64,000 bases of DNA from Pseudarthrobacter oxydans (GCF_013314975.1 NZ_JABTYH010000023.1:1-64000), one strand, 5' to 3'; positions 33,305 to 44,351 are shown, counted from the first letter of the stretch. A program made the numbers and translations. The notes: a model not told the origin generated them from the sequence alone.

Positions 33305-35323
33305 GTGGGCGTTTCCCAGCTTCTCGGTCTGGACATCGTCCTTTCGGTCCTGGCAGCAGGAGCCTGGTGCGCGCTTGCCTGGTTGATGGTCGAGTCCGGC
33401 CGGCGCTCTTCCGGGGTCATGGGCAAGCGGAGCCGGTCAGCCAGGCTGCTCGCGCCGCTGCTGCTGGGCGCGGCACTGACCCTCACAGCTGCGAAGGTAG
33501 CGGCAGTGGCAACCCTCACCGCAGCAGGCTGGCTTTTCGCCAGCGAGCGGGCCGCCGTCGGACTCCCGTTGCTGGTCCTCCCGGCGGCAGTTGCCGGTGT
33601 TGCAGGCGTGGCGCACCTGCGGCCCCGGATACCGGACGCCGCGCTGCCAGCACCCCGCGTTCCGGCCGCCGTTTTTGTAGGATGGGCGGCCATAGGCGCG
33701 TCCTTCTCGATGCTGGCTCCGTTCATCCTCGGCTTTGATCCGTACCCGGCCGGCGCTGCCCTTTTCGTTGCCCTGGCGGTCTGCTGTGCACTGGTCTTTT
33801 GGATTCTGGCCGGCAACACCGCCGGCACCAGTGCCCGGCGTACAACGGCGGCTTCCGCGGTGGGAGCGCTGATCCTGGCTGCGGTGGCAGGCAGCGCCGG
33901 CATCGGCTGGTTAGGCAGCCGAAGCGCGGAGGGAGCTGCGATTGCCGCCGTCGGTCATCACGGGACCCCGGTGACGGCGGAATCTGGCGAAGAGGGCGGG
34001 ATCCGTCCCATCACGGAACTCATCGAAGATCCGGCCCCCGGAGCCATGGTCCGTCGCTTTGAGCTGACCGCGCGGCAGGAACGTGTCACCTCGCCGGGCG
34101 GCAAGACCGTTGACGCGTGGACCTTCGGTTCGCTTCCAGGCCCGGCCCTGGAGGCAGAACTCGGTGACCTCCTTGAAGTGGTCCTTATCAACCGGGATGT
34201 CTCAGCCGGCGTGACGCTGCACTGGCACGGGTACGACGTCCCAAACGCAATGGACGGCGTAGCCGGCGCCACCCAGGACGCCGTCAGGCCAGGCCATTCA
34301 ATGACATACCGCTTCCTCGCGGGCCAGAGCGGGACGTACTGGTACCACACCCATCAGGCGTCCTCCGAAGGTGTCCGGAAGGGGCTCTACGGCACTCTGG
34401 TGGTGCGTGATCCACGCGAGCCAAGGGCGCCTGCGGACCTGGTGGTCGCCGGGCATTCAATTGCATCACTGACATTGCTCGGAGGCTCCGACATGCCGCA
34501 GTCCCATAACGTCTACCCAGGTACCGCGGTCAGGTTGCGGCTGGTCAACACAGACTCACTGCCTCAGCGCTACCAGTTGCTGGGTTCGCACTACGCCGTT
34601 GCGGCCGTGGACGGGACGGAGCTGCCCACTCCCATCGAGGTTCCCGCGGGGCAGGCGTCAGAACCTGTACTCAGGCTGGGTGCAGGCGGCAGGATGGACC
34701 TCACCTTCGCCATGCCCGCTCATCCGGTGACCCTGCGGACTGAGGGCAGCGACAGCGCCGCCGTCGTGCTTGACCCGACGGGTTCAGGCGTCGAGCCGCC
34801 GGCGACAGCTGACTTCCGGGGTGGAAGGGAACTGGACATCTCTGCCGGAGCGGGCCCCGGGGATGCTGGCCCGGCTGGCACACCAGCCTGGTCCAGGACT
34901 GAAGTCATGGTTTTGGATCGGCAACTGCGTTTTGTGGACGGTGCGCCACGCTACGCCTACACGGTCAACGGAGCTGCGTATCCCAATATCAAACCGCTGG
35001 TGGTGATCGAGGGCGAGGCAGTGAAGGTGACAGTGGCAAACCGCACCTCCGAGCCCCACCCGATGCATCCCCACGGCCACCACGTGCTGGTCCTTTCACG
35101 GAACGGCCAAGCACCTGCGGCGTCACCCCTGTGGCTGGACACCTTTGATGTCCTTCCCGGTGATGTCTGGGAGGTGTTGCTCAGAGCGGACAACCCGGGA
35201 ATCTGGATGGACCATTGCCATAACCTTGACCACGCTGCCCAAGGCATGATGATGCACCTGCAGTACCGCGGGTACTCGTCCCCGTTCGTTCACGGTGGCA
35301 GCTCCGGGAACCGGCCGGAGTGA
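33305..35323 (+). CDS. Membrane-bound multicopper oxidase
   Basis: This 672-residue protein has about six membrane helices in the first 225 residues, followed by an extracytoplasmic multicopper oxidase domain. All four copper motifs are visible: HWHGYD, YWYHTHQ, HPMHPHGHHV and WMDHCHNLDHAAQGMM. The last includes the Cys and His of the type 1 site. It would oxidise a substrate such as Cu(I), Fe(II) or phenols with O2. GTG 33305 is used without an obvious ribosome binding site, so coupling to the upstream gene is likely. The large helical N-terminal module is unusual for laccases. Confidence 0.88.
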   Translation: MGVSQLLGLDIVLSVLAAGAWCALAWLMVESGRRSSGVMGKRSRSARLLAPLLLGAALTLTAAKVAAVATLTAAGWLFASERAAVGLPLLVLPAAVAGVAGVAHLRPRIPDAALPAPRVPAAVFVGWAAIGASFSMLAPFILGFDPYPAGAALFVALAVCCALVFWILAGNTAGTSARRTTAASAVGALILAAVAGSAGIGWLGSRSAEGAAIAAVGHHGTPVTAESGEEGGIRPITELIEDPAPGAMVRRFELTARQERVTSPGGKTVDAWTFGSLPGPALEAELGDLLEVVLINRDVSAGVTLHWHGYDVPNAMDGVAGATQDAVRPGHSMTYRFLAGQSGTYWYHTHQASSEGVRKGLYGTLVVRDPREPRAPADLVVAGHSIASLTLLGGSDMPQSHNVYPGTAVRLRLVNTDSLPQRYQLLGSHYAVAAVDGTELPTPIEVPAGQASEPVLRLGAGGRMDLTFAMPAHPVTLRTEGSDSAAVVLDPTGSGVEPPATADFRGGRELDISAGAGPGDAGPAGTPAWSRTEVMVLDRQLRFVDGAPRYAYTVNGAAYPNIKPLVVIEGEAVKVTVANRTSEPHPMHPHGHHVLVLSRNGQAPAASPLWLDTFDVLPGDVWEVLLRADNPGIWMDHCHNLDHAAQGMMMHLQYRGYSSPFVHGGSSGNRPE

Positions 35324-35335
35324 AGCCGGACCTGC

Positions 35336-36205
35336 TCAGGTCACCCCGCGCGAACTGTCCCTTTCCATCGTGCCGGTCCGCGGATCAAACTGCGGGCGCT
35401 CGTACGCCAGTTCTCCACCGCTGCGGCCGCCGTACGGGCGCCCGTGGTCGGCAAATTCTTCCCGAAAGAAGGCGAGGCACCACTGCCCCATCTGGATCCT
35501 GGCTCCGGTGCGGAGCACTGAAGGACCGGCCTGCGCCACGCTGCCGCTGACCGTCCCGTGGGGGACCAGGACGTACTCGTCCAGCTCGTCATGCCTGATT
35601 TCGGCGTGGACCCCTTCTAGCCCCTCCAGGATGATGTCGCAGCCCGGGTCGCTTCCGATCGTGGTCTTCTCCCCGGCCAGCGTCACCTCCCGGGGGATCT
35701 GCCCGGTCCACGTGGCGGCGTCCTGGACGAAGATCAGCCGCGGCCGGCCGCTGCCCCGGGTGTAGTGCGTGGTGGTGATCCGGCGGCTGATTTTCCGCCG
35801 GACGGTGGGGAGCAGGGGCAATGGGGTGGACGGAGGCAGCAGCGGGACGGCTGCCGACTTGCGCCGCCCTTGCCTGACGATCGGCACCAGTGCTCCCAGC
35901 TTGCCCAGTTTGATATGGGGCGATCGGGTCACCAGGCGCTGGGAGGCGGGGCTGTTCACCGCCCCCAGGCTGACGATACTTCCGTCCGGGCCGGAGAGGG
36001 TGACACTGAGTCCCTTCCCGGCCAGCATCTCCGCCAGTGGCCTGATTTCGTCCAGTGACGGGATGCCGCCGCCTCCCAGGGGTGAAAGGCTGTCCATGGA
36101 CACGGTGACGTCCGTGCCCGAGGACCGGGCGCTCCCCCTCGTAACCGATCCGGACTCATCTGTGTACGAGAAGTCCAGATCCACGTCCAGGCGGTAGTCA
36201 GCCAT
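35336..36205 (-). CDS. FHA-domain protein
   Basis: The 289-residue protein has an uncharacterised N-terminal domain of about 110 residues (MADYRLDVDLDFSYTDESG), a basic proline-rich linker and an FHA domain at about 170-255 (TTIGSDPGCDIILEG, GVHAEIRHDEL). FHA domains bind phosphothreonine, pointing to Ser/Thr kinase signalling. No kinase is adjacent. It follows the 85-residue protein by five bases in the same operon. Confidence 0.85.
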   Translation of the reverse strand: MADYRLDVDLDFSYTDESGSVTRGSARSSGTDVTVSMDSLSPLGGGGIPSLDEIRPLAEMLAGKGLSVTLSGPDGSIVSLGAVNSPASQRLVTRSPHIKLGKLGALVPIVRQGRRKSAAVPLLPPSTPLPLLPTVRRKISRRITTTHYTRGSGRPRLIFVQDAATWTGQIPREVTLAGEKTTIGSDPGCDIILEGLEGVHAEIRHDELDEYVLVPHGTVSGSVAQAGPSVLRTGARIQMGQWCLAFFREEFADHGRPYGGRSGGELAYERPQFDPRTGTMERDSSRGVT

Positions 36206-36210
36206 ATCCG

Positions 36211-36468
36211 TCAGCCACGGTTCAGGTCGGAGCCGGCGGCGTCCTTGTCGCTGGTGGTGACGCGCAGGCTGCCGTTCAGCTTCCAGGTGGCCCGGGGAGC
36301 GTCGGGGCCGATGTCGCGCGGCACTTCGATGGTCATGTCAACGAACTGGTAGTTGATCGCGGCACCCTTGCCTGTGAGGTATGACCACATTTCCTCCGCC
36401 AGGTCCGCCCAGTCCCGGATGCTGCGTTCGTTGGATGCGGTGTTTTCGGATGCACTCAGGTCAGTCAT
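36211..36468 (-). CDS. Small conserved-looking hypothetical protein
   Basis: An 85-residue soluble protein (IRDWADLAEEMWSYLTGKGA, then a beta-rich half with PRATWKLNGSLRVTTSD). No family was recognised. It is the first gene of a two-gene unit with the FHA protein, only five bases apart, and the pattern of its second half echoes the N-terminal domain of that protein (both beta-rich and acidic). Its partnership is inferred from context. Confidence 0.7.
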   Translation of the reverse strand: MTDLSASENTASNERSIRDWADLAEEMWSYLTGKGAAINYQFVDMTIEVPRDIGPDAPRATWKLNGSLRVTTSDKDAAGSDLNRG

Positions 36469-36676
36469 GATGGTCTATCCCCTTCATTGGGCCGGAAATC
36501 ATAGTGTGGAACAGCCAAGCGCGGGTCCGCAGGTGCCGCGAGGGCCCCGCGGTGCCGGATTCGGGACGTGCCCAAGCCCGGCACCATCACTGTATTCCCG
36601 TGCTGCACCCGGCGGAAGGCGTGAATCCCGGAACGTTCTCGCTCCGGTTTGGGTTCCCGTCCTGCACACTGGAGGC

Positions 36677-37177
36677 ATGCGCCGAAAAGTTACTCCCGCC
36701 ATCCCCCGTCCCGGACAGGAATCCGTCTGGGACTACCCCCGGCCGCCACGCGTGGAGCCGGGCACCGAAAGGATCCGGATCGTCCTGGGCGGCGAACTGA
36801 TCCTGGATACCGCTGACTCGATCAGGGTGCTCGAGACCAGCCACCCGCCGGTCTACTACCTGCCCCGGTCGGCGTTCCGGCCGGGGGCGCTGGAACCGGC
36901 CCCCGGAAGCAGCTTCTGTGAGTTCAAAGGCGCAGCGCAGTACCTCACTGTCCACGGCGGCGGGTTGGTGGCTGAAGCAGCAGCGTGGTTCTACCCGGAG
37001 CCGGCCAAGGGGTACGAGGCCCTGGTTGACCGCGTTGCCGTGTACCCCGGCCGGATGGACTACTGCGAAGTGGAGGGCGAGCGTGTCCGTCCGCAGGCGG
37101 GAGGATTCTACGGCGGCTGGATCACTGGCCGCGTGGCTGGGCCGTTCAAGGGCGAACCCGGGACCATGGGTTGGTAA
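36677..37177 (+). CDS. DUF427 protein
   Basis: The 166-residue protein matches DUF427: VWDYPRPPRVEP, VVLGG-like IRIVLGGELILDT, PVYYLPRSAF, SFCEFKGAAQYLTV and GWITGRVAGPFKG. The start at ATG 36677 has GGAGG only one base upstream, closer than usual. Upstream frame to 36353 is antisense to the 36211 gene. The DUF427 fold is a small beta structure of unknown role. Next to it is the two-component system. Confidence 0.85.
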   Translation: MRRKVTPAIPRPGQESVWDYPRPPRVEPGTERIRIVLGGELILDTADSIRVLETSHPPVYYLPRSAFRPGALEPAPGSSFCEFKGAAQYLTVHGGGLVAEAAAWFYPEPAKGYEALVDRVAVYPGRMDYCEVEGERVRPQAGGFYGGWITGRVAGPFKGEPGTMGW

Positions 37178-37249
37178 GCTCCCGTTTTCCCCACCTGGCT
37201 TCCAACGAATATCCAGACAACTCCCAGAGTCTGGGAGCATGATGGGAGC

Positions 37250-37960
37250 ATGAACAAGAACGGTCCAGAAGCGAAGCTCCTCGTTGTCGACGACGAACCC
37301 AACATCCGCGAGCTGCTGTCCACCTCGCTGCGGTTTGCCGGATTCGACGTCGTCTCGGCCGCCAACGGACGTGACGCCCTTGCGGCCGCGGATGCCCACG
37401 CCCCGGACCTGGCCGTGCTGGACGTCATGCTCCCTGACATGGACGGCTTCACTGTCACCCGCCGCCTCCGCGCCGCCGGGAAGCATTTCCCGGTCCTCTT
37501 CCTCACCGCCAAGGACGACACGGAGGACAAGGTCACCGGGCTCACTGTCGGCGGAGACGATTACGTCACCAAACCGTTCAGCCTCGACGAGGTGGTGGCC
37601 CGGATCCGCGCCGTCCTGCGCCGCACGCAACCGATGATGGATGACGATGCCGTGATCCGTGTGGACGACCTGGAGCTCGACGACGACGCGCACGAAGTAC
37701 GCCGCGGCGGCACCGTGATTGAGCTCTCCCCCACCGAGTTCAAGCTGCTCCGCTACCTCATGCTCAACCCCAACCGGGTGCTCTCCAAATCGCAGATCCT
37801 GGACCACGTCTGGGAATACAACTTCAACGGTGACGCCTCCATCGTGGAGTCGTACATTTCCTACCTCCGCCGGAAGGTGGACATCGACCCCGACGCCCCC
37901 GCACTGATCCAGACCAAACGCGGCGTGGGCTACGTGCTCCGGACGGCAGAAAAGCGCTGA
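37250..37960 (+). CDS. OmpR-family response regulator
   Basis: This 236-residue regulator has a receiver domain (LLVVDDEPNIRELL; phosphoacceptor Asp in VLDVMLPDMDG; Lys in VTKPFS) and a C-terminal winged-helix DNA-binding domain (LSPTEFKLLRYLM, VLSKSQILDHVWEYNF, RRKVD, GVGYVLR). It resembles actinobacterial TcrX/TrcR/MprA-type regulators, but assignment below the OmpR family is not possible by eye. Its partner kinase follows after two bases. A perfect dyad CTCCCAGA-G-TCTGGGAG at 37221-37237 upstream could be an autoregulatory site. Confidence 0.93.
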   Translation: MNKNGPEAKLLVVDDEPNIRELLSTSLRFAGFDVVSAANGRDALAAADAHAPDLAVLDVMLPDMDGFTVTRRLRAAGKHFPVLFLTAKDDTEDKVTGLTVGGDDYVTKPFSLDEVVARIRAVLRRTQPMMDDDAVIRVDDLELDDDAHEVRRGGTVIELSPTEFKLLRYLMLNPNRVLSKSQILDHVWEYNFNGDASIVESYISYLRRKVDIDPDAPALIQTKRGVGYVLRTAEKR

Positions 37961-37962
37961 CC

Positions 37963-39471
37963 TTGCTGCAGCGATGGAAGTCCGCGTCCCTGAGGACGCA
38001 GCTGGTGGCCATGATCATGGCGCTGCTGATAGTTGCCCTGACAGTGACCGGGGCCGGAACGCTGGCGCTGCTGCACAGTTACCTCCAGGGGCAGGTGGAC
38101 GGCAAACTGTATGCAGCTGTGGACCTGGCCCGGAAACAGCGCTCCTTCACTCCGCTGCAGGCTCCCACGAACCCGATGGTCCCCACGGACTATTCATTGA
38201 TTCTCTTCGCCCCCGGCGAGGAGCCCTACCCGTTCGGCGGCGATCCGGATAACCGCCCGGACATCAGCTCCATCACCGTGGAGCAGGCCCAGGCGCGCGG
38301 GACAGTCCCCTACCAGGTGCGCGGCACGGACGGCGAAAACTGGCGGGTGGTCGCTGTGCCCGTGCAGAACGGCCAGACCACAGCTGTCGTGGCCATAGGG
38401 CTGCCCCTGCGGAGCGTCGACGATGTCCTCAAGCACGCCACCCTGGTGGTGACGGGGGTAGGGCTGCTGACCCTGCTGCTCGCGTCCCTCATTGCAAGCT
38501 GGACGGTCTCCCGGTCCTTCCGGCCGCTGGCCCGGGTGGAAAAGACCGCGGCCGCAATCGCTGCCGGCGATCTCTCCCGCCGCGTGGAGGTCGAAAACCC
38601 CGGCACCGAGCTCGGGCGGTTGAGCAGGTCGCTGAACGCCATGCTCGCCCATATCGAAACAGCCTTCGCGGCCCGCACCGCCTCGGAGGCGAGGATGCGC
38701 CGGTTCGCGGCCGACGCCTCCCATGAGCTGCGGACCCCGCTTGTGACCATCCGGGGGTTCTCCGAGCTGTACCGGCATGGCGCGCTGGCCACGAAGGAAG
38801 ACGTGTCCACAGCCATGGGAAGGATCGAAAGCGAAGCCAAGCGCATGGGTTCTATGGTGGAGGACCTGCTGCTGCTGGCCCGCCTTGACGAGCAGCGGCC
38901 GCTGCAGCAAAAGCCCGTGGACCTCCAGCTCATTGCGAATGATGCCGTGGTGGACACCCAAGCCAGCGACCGGTCCCGCGTGATTTCGCTGACCGGCCTC
39001 GACGGCGGCCCGGCCACGCCTGCACCGGCGCTGGGCGACGAAGCCAAGCTCCGCCAGGTCGTGGGCAACCTCGTGGGCAACGCCCTGCGTTACACCCCGG
39101 AGGGCACCCCCATCGAGCTGGCGGTGGGGGTCCGCACGGCGGAAGACGGGCAGCTGCTCTCCGTAATAGAAGTTCGGGACCACGGGCCGGGCATCTCGGA
39201 CGAAGACGCGTCCAAGGTTTTCGAGCGGTTCTACCGGGCGGACACCTCCCGGACGCGGGAAACGGGAGGCAGCGGGCTGGGACTCGCCATTGTTGCCGCG
39301 ATCGTGGGCTCCCACGGCGGCAGCGTCCGGGTTGAAAAGACCGACGGCGGCGGCGCCACGCTCGTGGTCAGCCTTCCGCGGCGTGATGACGTTCCGGATG
39401 CGGGAATGCGCGGGGAAGAGAACCGTGCTGAAAAGAGCCAAGGCAGCGGCGGCGAGGTTATGCACATATAG
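37963..39471 (+). CDS. Sensor histidine kinase
   Basis: The 502-residue kinase has two membrane helices (about 13-40 and 160-182) flanking an extracellular sensor region of about 120 residues. A HAMP domain follows, then the H-box ASHELRTPLVTIRGF, N-box NLVGNALRYTPEG, and G-boxes DHGPGISDED and GGSGLGLAIV. It starts at TTG 37963, two bases past the response regulator, so the two are translationally linked. The signal sensed is unknown. Confidence 0.93.
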   Translation: MLQRWKSASLRTQLVAMIMALLIVALTVTGAGTLALLHSYLQGQVDGKLYAAVDLARKQRSFTPLQAPTNPMVPTDYSLILFAPGEEPYPFGGDPDNRPDISSITVEQAQARGTVPYQVRGTDGENWRVVAVPVQNGQTTAVVAIGLPLRSVDDVLKHATLVVTGVGLLTLLLASLIASWTVSRSFRPLARVEKTAAAIAAGDLSRRVEVENPGTELGRLSRSLNAMLAHIETAFAARTASEARMRRFAADASHELRTPLVTIRGFSELYRHGALATKEDVSTAMGRIESEAKRMGSMVEDLLLLARLDEQRPLQQKPVDLQLIANDAVVDTQASDRSRVISLTGLDGGPATPAPALGDEAKLRQVVGNLVGNALRYTPEGTPIELAVGVRTAEDGQLLSVIEVRDHGPGISDEDASKVFERFYRADTSRTRETGGSGLGLAIVAAIVGSHGGSVRVEKTDGGGATLVVSLPRRDDVPDAGMRGEENRAEKSQGSGGEVMHI

Positions 39472-39577
39472 CCACTGGCGGTGGCAGCGTGGCCGTGGAG
39501 TTTTCTACGCTCGAGGGCAAGGGGCCGGACCGGCCGGGCCCGCAGGCGCAAGCTGCTGTACAGCGAAAGGCACCACC

Positions 39578-39865
39578 ATGAGCATTATCTCCGTCGATAC
39601 CGAACTCCTCCAGCTGAAGTCCGCCACCGTCCAGGCCACCATGGACCGAATCAGCGCCGACGTGCAGGCCATGAAACGCGGACTGGACGAACTCCAGGGC
39701 TCCTGGCGGGGCTCTGCCGCCGCGAACTTCCAGGCGCTGATTACGGAATGGACCATGACTCAGGGAAGAGTGGAGGCATCACTGGCATCCATCAACACCG
39801 CACTTGCCTCAGCAGCAGCCACTTACGCGCAGGCGGAGCAGGGCAATACCCAGCGGTTCAGCTGA
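39578..39865 (+). CDS. WXG100-family (EsxA/ESAT-6-like) protein
   Basis: The 95-residue protein has the size and helical-hairpin pattern of WXG100 proteins, with the central W-x-G as SWRGSAA near residue 44 and a hydrophobic heptad on both sides. GAAAGG precedes ATG 39578. Such proteins are usually secreted by type VII (ESX) systems. No EccC ATPase, membrane component or partner WXG100 gene is in the window, so it is an orphan here, possibly exported by a system elsewhere. Confidence 0.85.
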   Translation: MSIISVDTELLQLKSATVQATMDRISADVQAMKRGLDELQGSWRGSAAANFQALITEWTMTQGRVEASLASINTALASAAATYAQAEQGNTQRFS

Positions 39866-39870
39866 GGCGC

Positions 39871-40884
39871 CTAGGCTTCGGGCGTGCCCTGGTGGAACCG
39901 AAGCCGCCACCGGCCGCCATCCAGTACCCACAGCGAGCTTCTGAGGGTGGTGCCGGAGCGGGCATAACTGCGGTAGGTAAGGAGGACCGCCTCAGCGCCG
40001 ACACGTTCGGCGCCCAGAATCTCGATGTCCGTCCGTTCGCCCGGGTCCTCCTCGAGCGCCATCATCATGGCGTCCCGGGTCCACATCCTGCCCGAGCTGC
40101 CGATCTCCACGAAATCAGGGTGGAGCAGGACGGCAGTCCGGCCGATGTCCCCGCGCACCAGCGGGCCCAGCAGTTCCCGCTCAAGTTCCTCCACCACGGC
40201 CTCAGCCGGTGCTTCAGCCGCCCTTGCGGCAGTCCCGGGCGCATCAAAACCACGGTTGTCCAGCTGGCTGAACAGATCCGGCTCCTCGTAGGCCCCTGCC
40301 GGTTTTCCTGGCTCCGCGGGCGCGTCCCTGGCTTCCTGTTTCACCGGCGCAGGGTGGGCGTGGTGGGCACCCGGAAAGCCTGGCCCGGAGCGGGCAGCCA
40401 CGCCCTGCTGGTAGGCCGTTGCGGCCGCCCGCGCACGTTCGTCCGCGGCTTCGTTCAGGTCATGCCCTGCATGCCCCTTCACCCATTCGAAGGTGTATTT
40501 CCGGCCGGCAAGCTCACGGTCCAGTTCCTTGAGCAGGTCCACATTGAGGACCGGCTTCCCGTCTGCTTTACGCCAGCCTTTGCGCTTCCACCCCGGCATC
40601 CACTTGGTGATGGAATTAATGACGTACTGGCTGTCGCAGAGGATGCGGAGGTCCTCCTGAGGAAGGTGGGCTGTGGCCCGGAACAGATCCAGGACCGCCA
40701 TCAGCTCGCCCTGGTTGTTGGTCCCATGGGGCCAACCGCCGGCACGCCAGCAGTCGTCATTCACGTACCAGGCCCAGCCGGCCGGACCCGGGTTTCCCAA
40801 GGCCGAACCGTCAGCCGCTGCAGTAATCGTCACCGGTCCATCCTGCCAGACGGGCACGACAAACCGGAGTCCGCCCGCGGCCAT
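39871..40884 (-). CDS. Ribonuclease H fused to an NTF2-like (DUF4440) domain
   Basis: This 337-residue protein has a type 1 RNase H domain first: catalytic Asp in AADGSALGNPG, Glu in NNQGELMAVLDL, Asp in CDSQYVINS, and His/Asp around WVKGHAGHDLNEAADE. After a proline- and alanine-rich linker, a C-terminal segment of about 120 residues (ELLGPLVRGDI, FVEIGSSGRMWTRDAMM, LLTYRSYARSG) matches an NTF2-like DUF4440 fold. The two-domain form is less common than free RNase HI. ATG 40884 lacks a clear ribosome binding site; GTG 40833 (VTITAAADG) is an alternative. It is divergent from the binding-protein gene. Confidence 0.85.
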   Translation of the reverse strand: MAAGGLRFVVPVWQDGPVTITAAADGSALGNPGPAGWAWYVNDDCWRAGGWPHGTNNQGELMAVLDLFRATAHLPQEDLRILCDSQYVINSITKWMPGWKRKGWRKADGKPVLNVDLLKELDRELAGRKYTFEWVKGHAGHDLNEAADERARAAATAYQQGVAARSGPGFPGAHHAHPAPVKQEARDAPAEPGKPAGAYEEPDLFSQLDNRGFDAPGTAARAAEAPAEAVVEELERELLGPLVRGDIGRTAVLLHPDFVEIGSSGRMWTRDAMMMALEEDPGERTDIEILGAERVGAEAVLLTYRSYARSGTTLRSSLWVLDGGRWRLRFHQGTPEA

Positions 40885-40911
40885 TGCTTGGAAAGCGGTT
40901 ACCGAAAGTAC

Positions 40912-40941
40912 TTGACGCGGAGAGAGCCGGGCAGGCACAAT
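40912..40941 (+). promoter_or_regulatory. Predicted promoter of the sugar-binding lipoprotein
   Basis: TTGACG (40912-40917) and CACAAT (40936-40941) are separated by 18 bp on the plus strand. Confidence 0.45.
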
Positions 40942-40955
40942 CGCTGTATTGAACC

Positions 40956-40971
40956 GAGAAAGCGTTTTCTC
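40956..40971. promoter_or_regulatory. LacI-type operator candidate
   Basis: GAGAAAGCGTTTTCTC has perfect GAGAAA/TTTCTC arms around GCGT. It starts about 15 bp after the -10 element of the promoter above, a repressing position. LacI-family regulators commonly use this symmetry. Confidence 0.6.
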
Positions 40972-41037
40972 ACCGGAGCCCGGCACTGTGCCGCGGCAGC
41001 CAACGGAAAGCGCCCTCAGCACCAGGAAGGCACATCA

Positions 41038-42345
41038 ATGACGATCCCAACCCTCAGCCGGAGGAAGTTCCAGCTCGGCGCCGCAGCCGTTGCACTCTCC
41101 CTCCTCGCCACAGGCTGCGGCACCTCTTCAGGCTCTGAGAGCAACGAGCAAGTAACCCTCCGGTTTGCCTGGTGGGGCAACGAGTACCTCAACGCCCAGA
41201 CTGAGAAGGTTATCGACGCCTTCGAGGCGGAACACCCGAACATCAAGATTGAATCCGAACCAGGCGAGTGGGGCAGCTATTGGGACAAGCTGGCAACCAA
41301 GACAGCCGCCAACGATGCGCCGGACGTCATCCAGATGGACCAGAAGTACATCGCGGAATACGGCGGGCGCGGGGCACTCCTTGACCTGTCCAAGCAAAGC
41401 GGTATCGACACGTCCAAGCTGGATGAGGAAGCCCTGGCTTCGGGACAGTACGACGGCGCCCAGTACGGACTCAGCACCGGCCAGAACGCCTATGTCATCA
41501 TGGCGAATACCAAAGTCTTCGAAGCAGCCAATGTTCCCATCCCGGATGACACCACGTGGACGTGGGAGGAATTCATGGCAACAGCCTCGAAGATCAGCGC
41601 CGCCGGAGACGGCAAGAACTACGGCGCAGCCTACGGAAGCAATGAAGCCGACCTGATCATCTGGCTGCGCCAGCACGGGGAGAACCTGTACTCCCAGGAC
41701 GGCAAGCTCGATTTCGACACCGCCACGGCCGCGTCCTTCTGGGAACGGCTTAAGGAGCAGCGCGACTCCAAGGCAAGCCCGCCGGCCACGGTGGCCACAG
41801 AGGACTCCGGCGCCGGACTCGAGGAGAGCCTCTTCGGAACCAACAGGGTGGGCATGGCATGGTGGTGGACCAACCAGCTCGGGTCCCTGGAGTCCACCAC
41901 CGGGAGCAGCATCAAGATGCTCCGTGCACCCAGCGTCGACGGTTCAGCGGCTGAGAACGGGATGTACTACAAGCCCACCATGTTCTGGTCCGCCTCCTCA
42001 CGCTCCAAGCACCCGGAAGCCGCGTCCACCTTCATCAACTACCTGGCCAACAGCCCGGAGGCCGGGGCCATCCTGATGACGGACCGCGGCGTTCCCACCA
42101 ACACGGACATCGTTGAGAGCATCACGCCGTCCCTGAAGCCTGCCGACACCACGGTGGTGGGCTTCCTGAAGGACATCGCACCCGACATCAAGGATGCGCC
42201 GCCTGTTCCGCCGGTAGGCGCGGGCAGCGTGCAGAACGTCATCAAGCGCTACACCGATGAGGTGCTCTACGACCGCCTCACGCCCCAGGCGGCCGCTGAC
42301 GCATTCAAGAAGGAAGTTGAGGGAATGCTGGCCAGCGCCAAGTAA
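41038..42345 (+). CDS. Sugar ABC transporter substrate-binding lipoprotein
   Basis: The 435-residue protein is a cluster B/family 1 extracellular solute-binding protein. A signal peptide with a twin-Arg-like SRRKF start ends in the lipobox LATGC, so it would be lipid-anchored. The mature part shows TLRFAWWGNEY, DVIQMDQKYIAEY and a C-terminal EVEGMLASAK typical of carbohydrate binders. AGGAAGG lies before ATG 41038. Permease and ATPase genes are missing on both sides, so it must work with a transporter encoded elsewhere. A LacI-type site in its promoter suggests sugar induction. Confidence 0.92.
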   Translation: MTIPTLSRRKFQLGAAAVALSLLATGCGTSSGSESNEQVTLRFAWWGNEYLNAQTEKVIDAFEAEHPNIKIESEPGEWGSYWDKLATKTAANDAPDVIQMDQKYIAEYGGRGALLDLSKQSGIDTSKLDEEALASGQYDGAQYGLSTGQNAYVIMANTKVFEAANVPIPDDTTWTWEEFMATASKISAAGDGKNYGAAYGSNEADLIIWLRQHGENLYSQDGKLDFDTATAASFWERLKEQRDSKASPPATVATEDSGAGLEESLFGTNRVGMAWWWTNQLGSLESTTGSSIKMLRAPSVDGSAAENGMYYKPTMFWSASSRSKHPEAASTFINYLANSPEAGAILMTDRGVPTNTDIVESITPSLKPADTTVVGFLKDIAPDIKDAPPVPPVGAGSVQNVIKRYTDEVLYDRLTPQAAADAFKKEVEGMLASAK

Positions 42346-42357
42346 CACCCTGCGGTA

Positions 42358-42403
42358 AGACACGAATGTGGCCCCCTCCGAAGAGGGGGCCACATTCGTG
42401 TCT
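42358..42403. terminator. Bidirectional terminator with 21-bp perfect stem
   Basis: A perfect 21-bp stem (42358-42378 with 42383-42403) with CGAA loop lies between the convergent lipoprotein and groEL genes. The same loop is used in the terminator at 22449. Confidence 0.9.
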
Positions 42404-42429
42404 AGCGGGACTGGTCCCGGCAGGAGTGG

Positions 42430-44301
<1,872 letters not shown>

Positions 44302-44351
44302 CGAATAACAAGCGGAAAGCGCCCTGGCGGGCGCGTCTTCGCCGAGGGCGA

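Noticed and set aside
39481..41037. N-terminal extension that would make the sugar-binding protein over 950 residues
   Set aside because: It crosses the WXG100 and RNase H genes; the lipoprotein signal peptide begins at 41038 with a good ribosome binding site.
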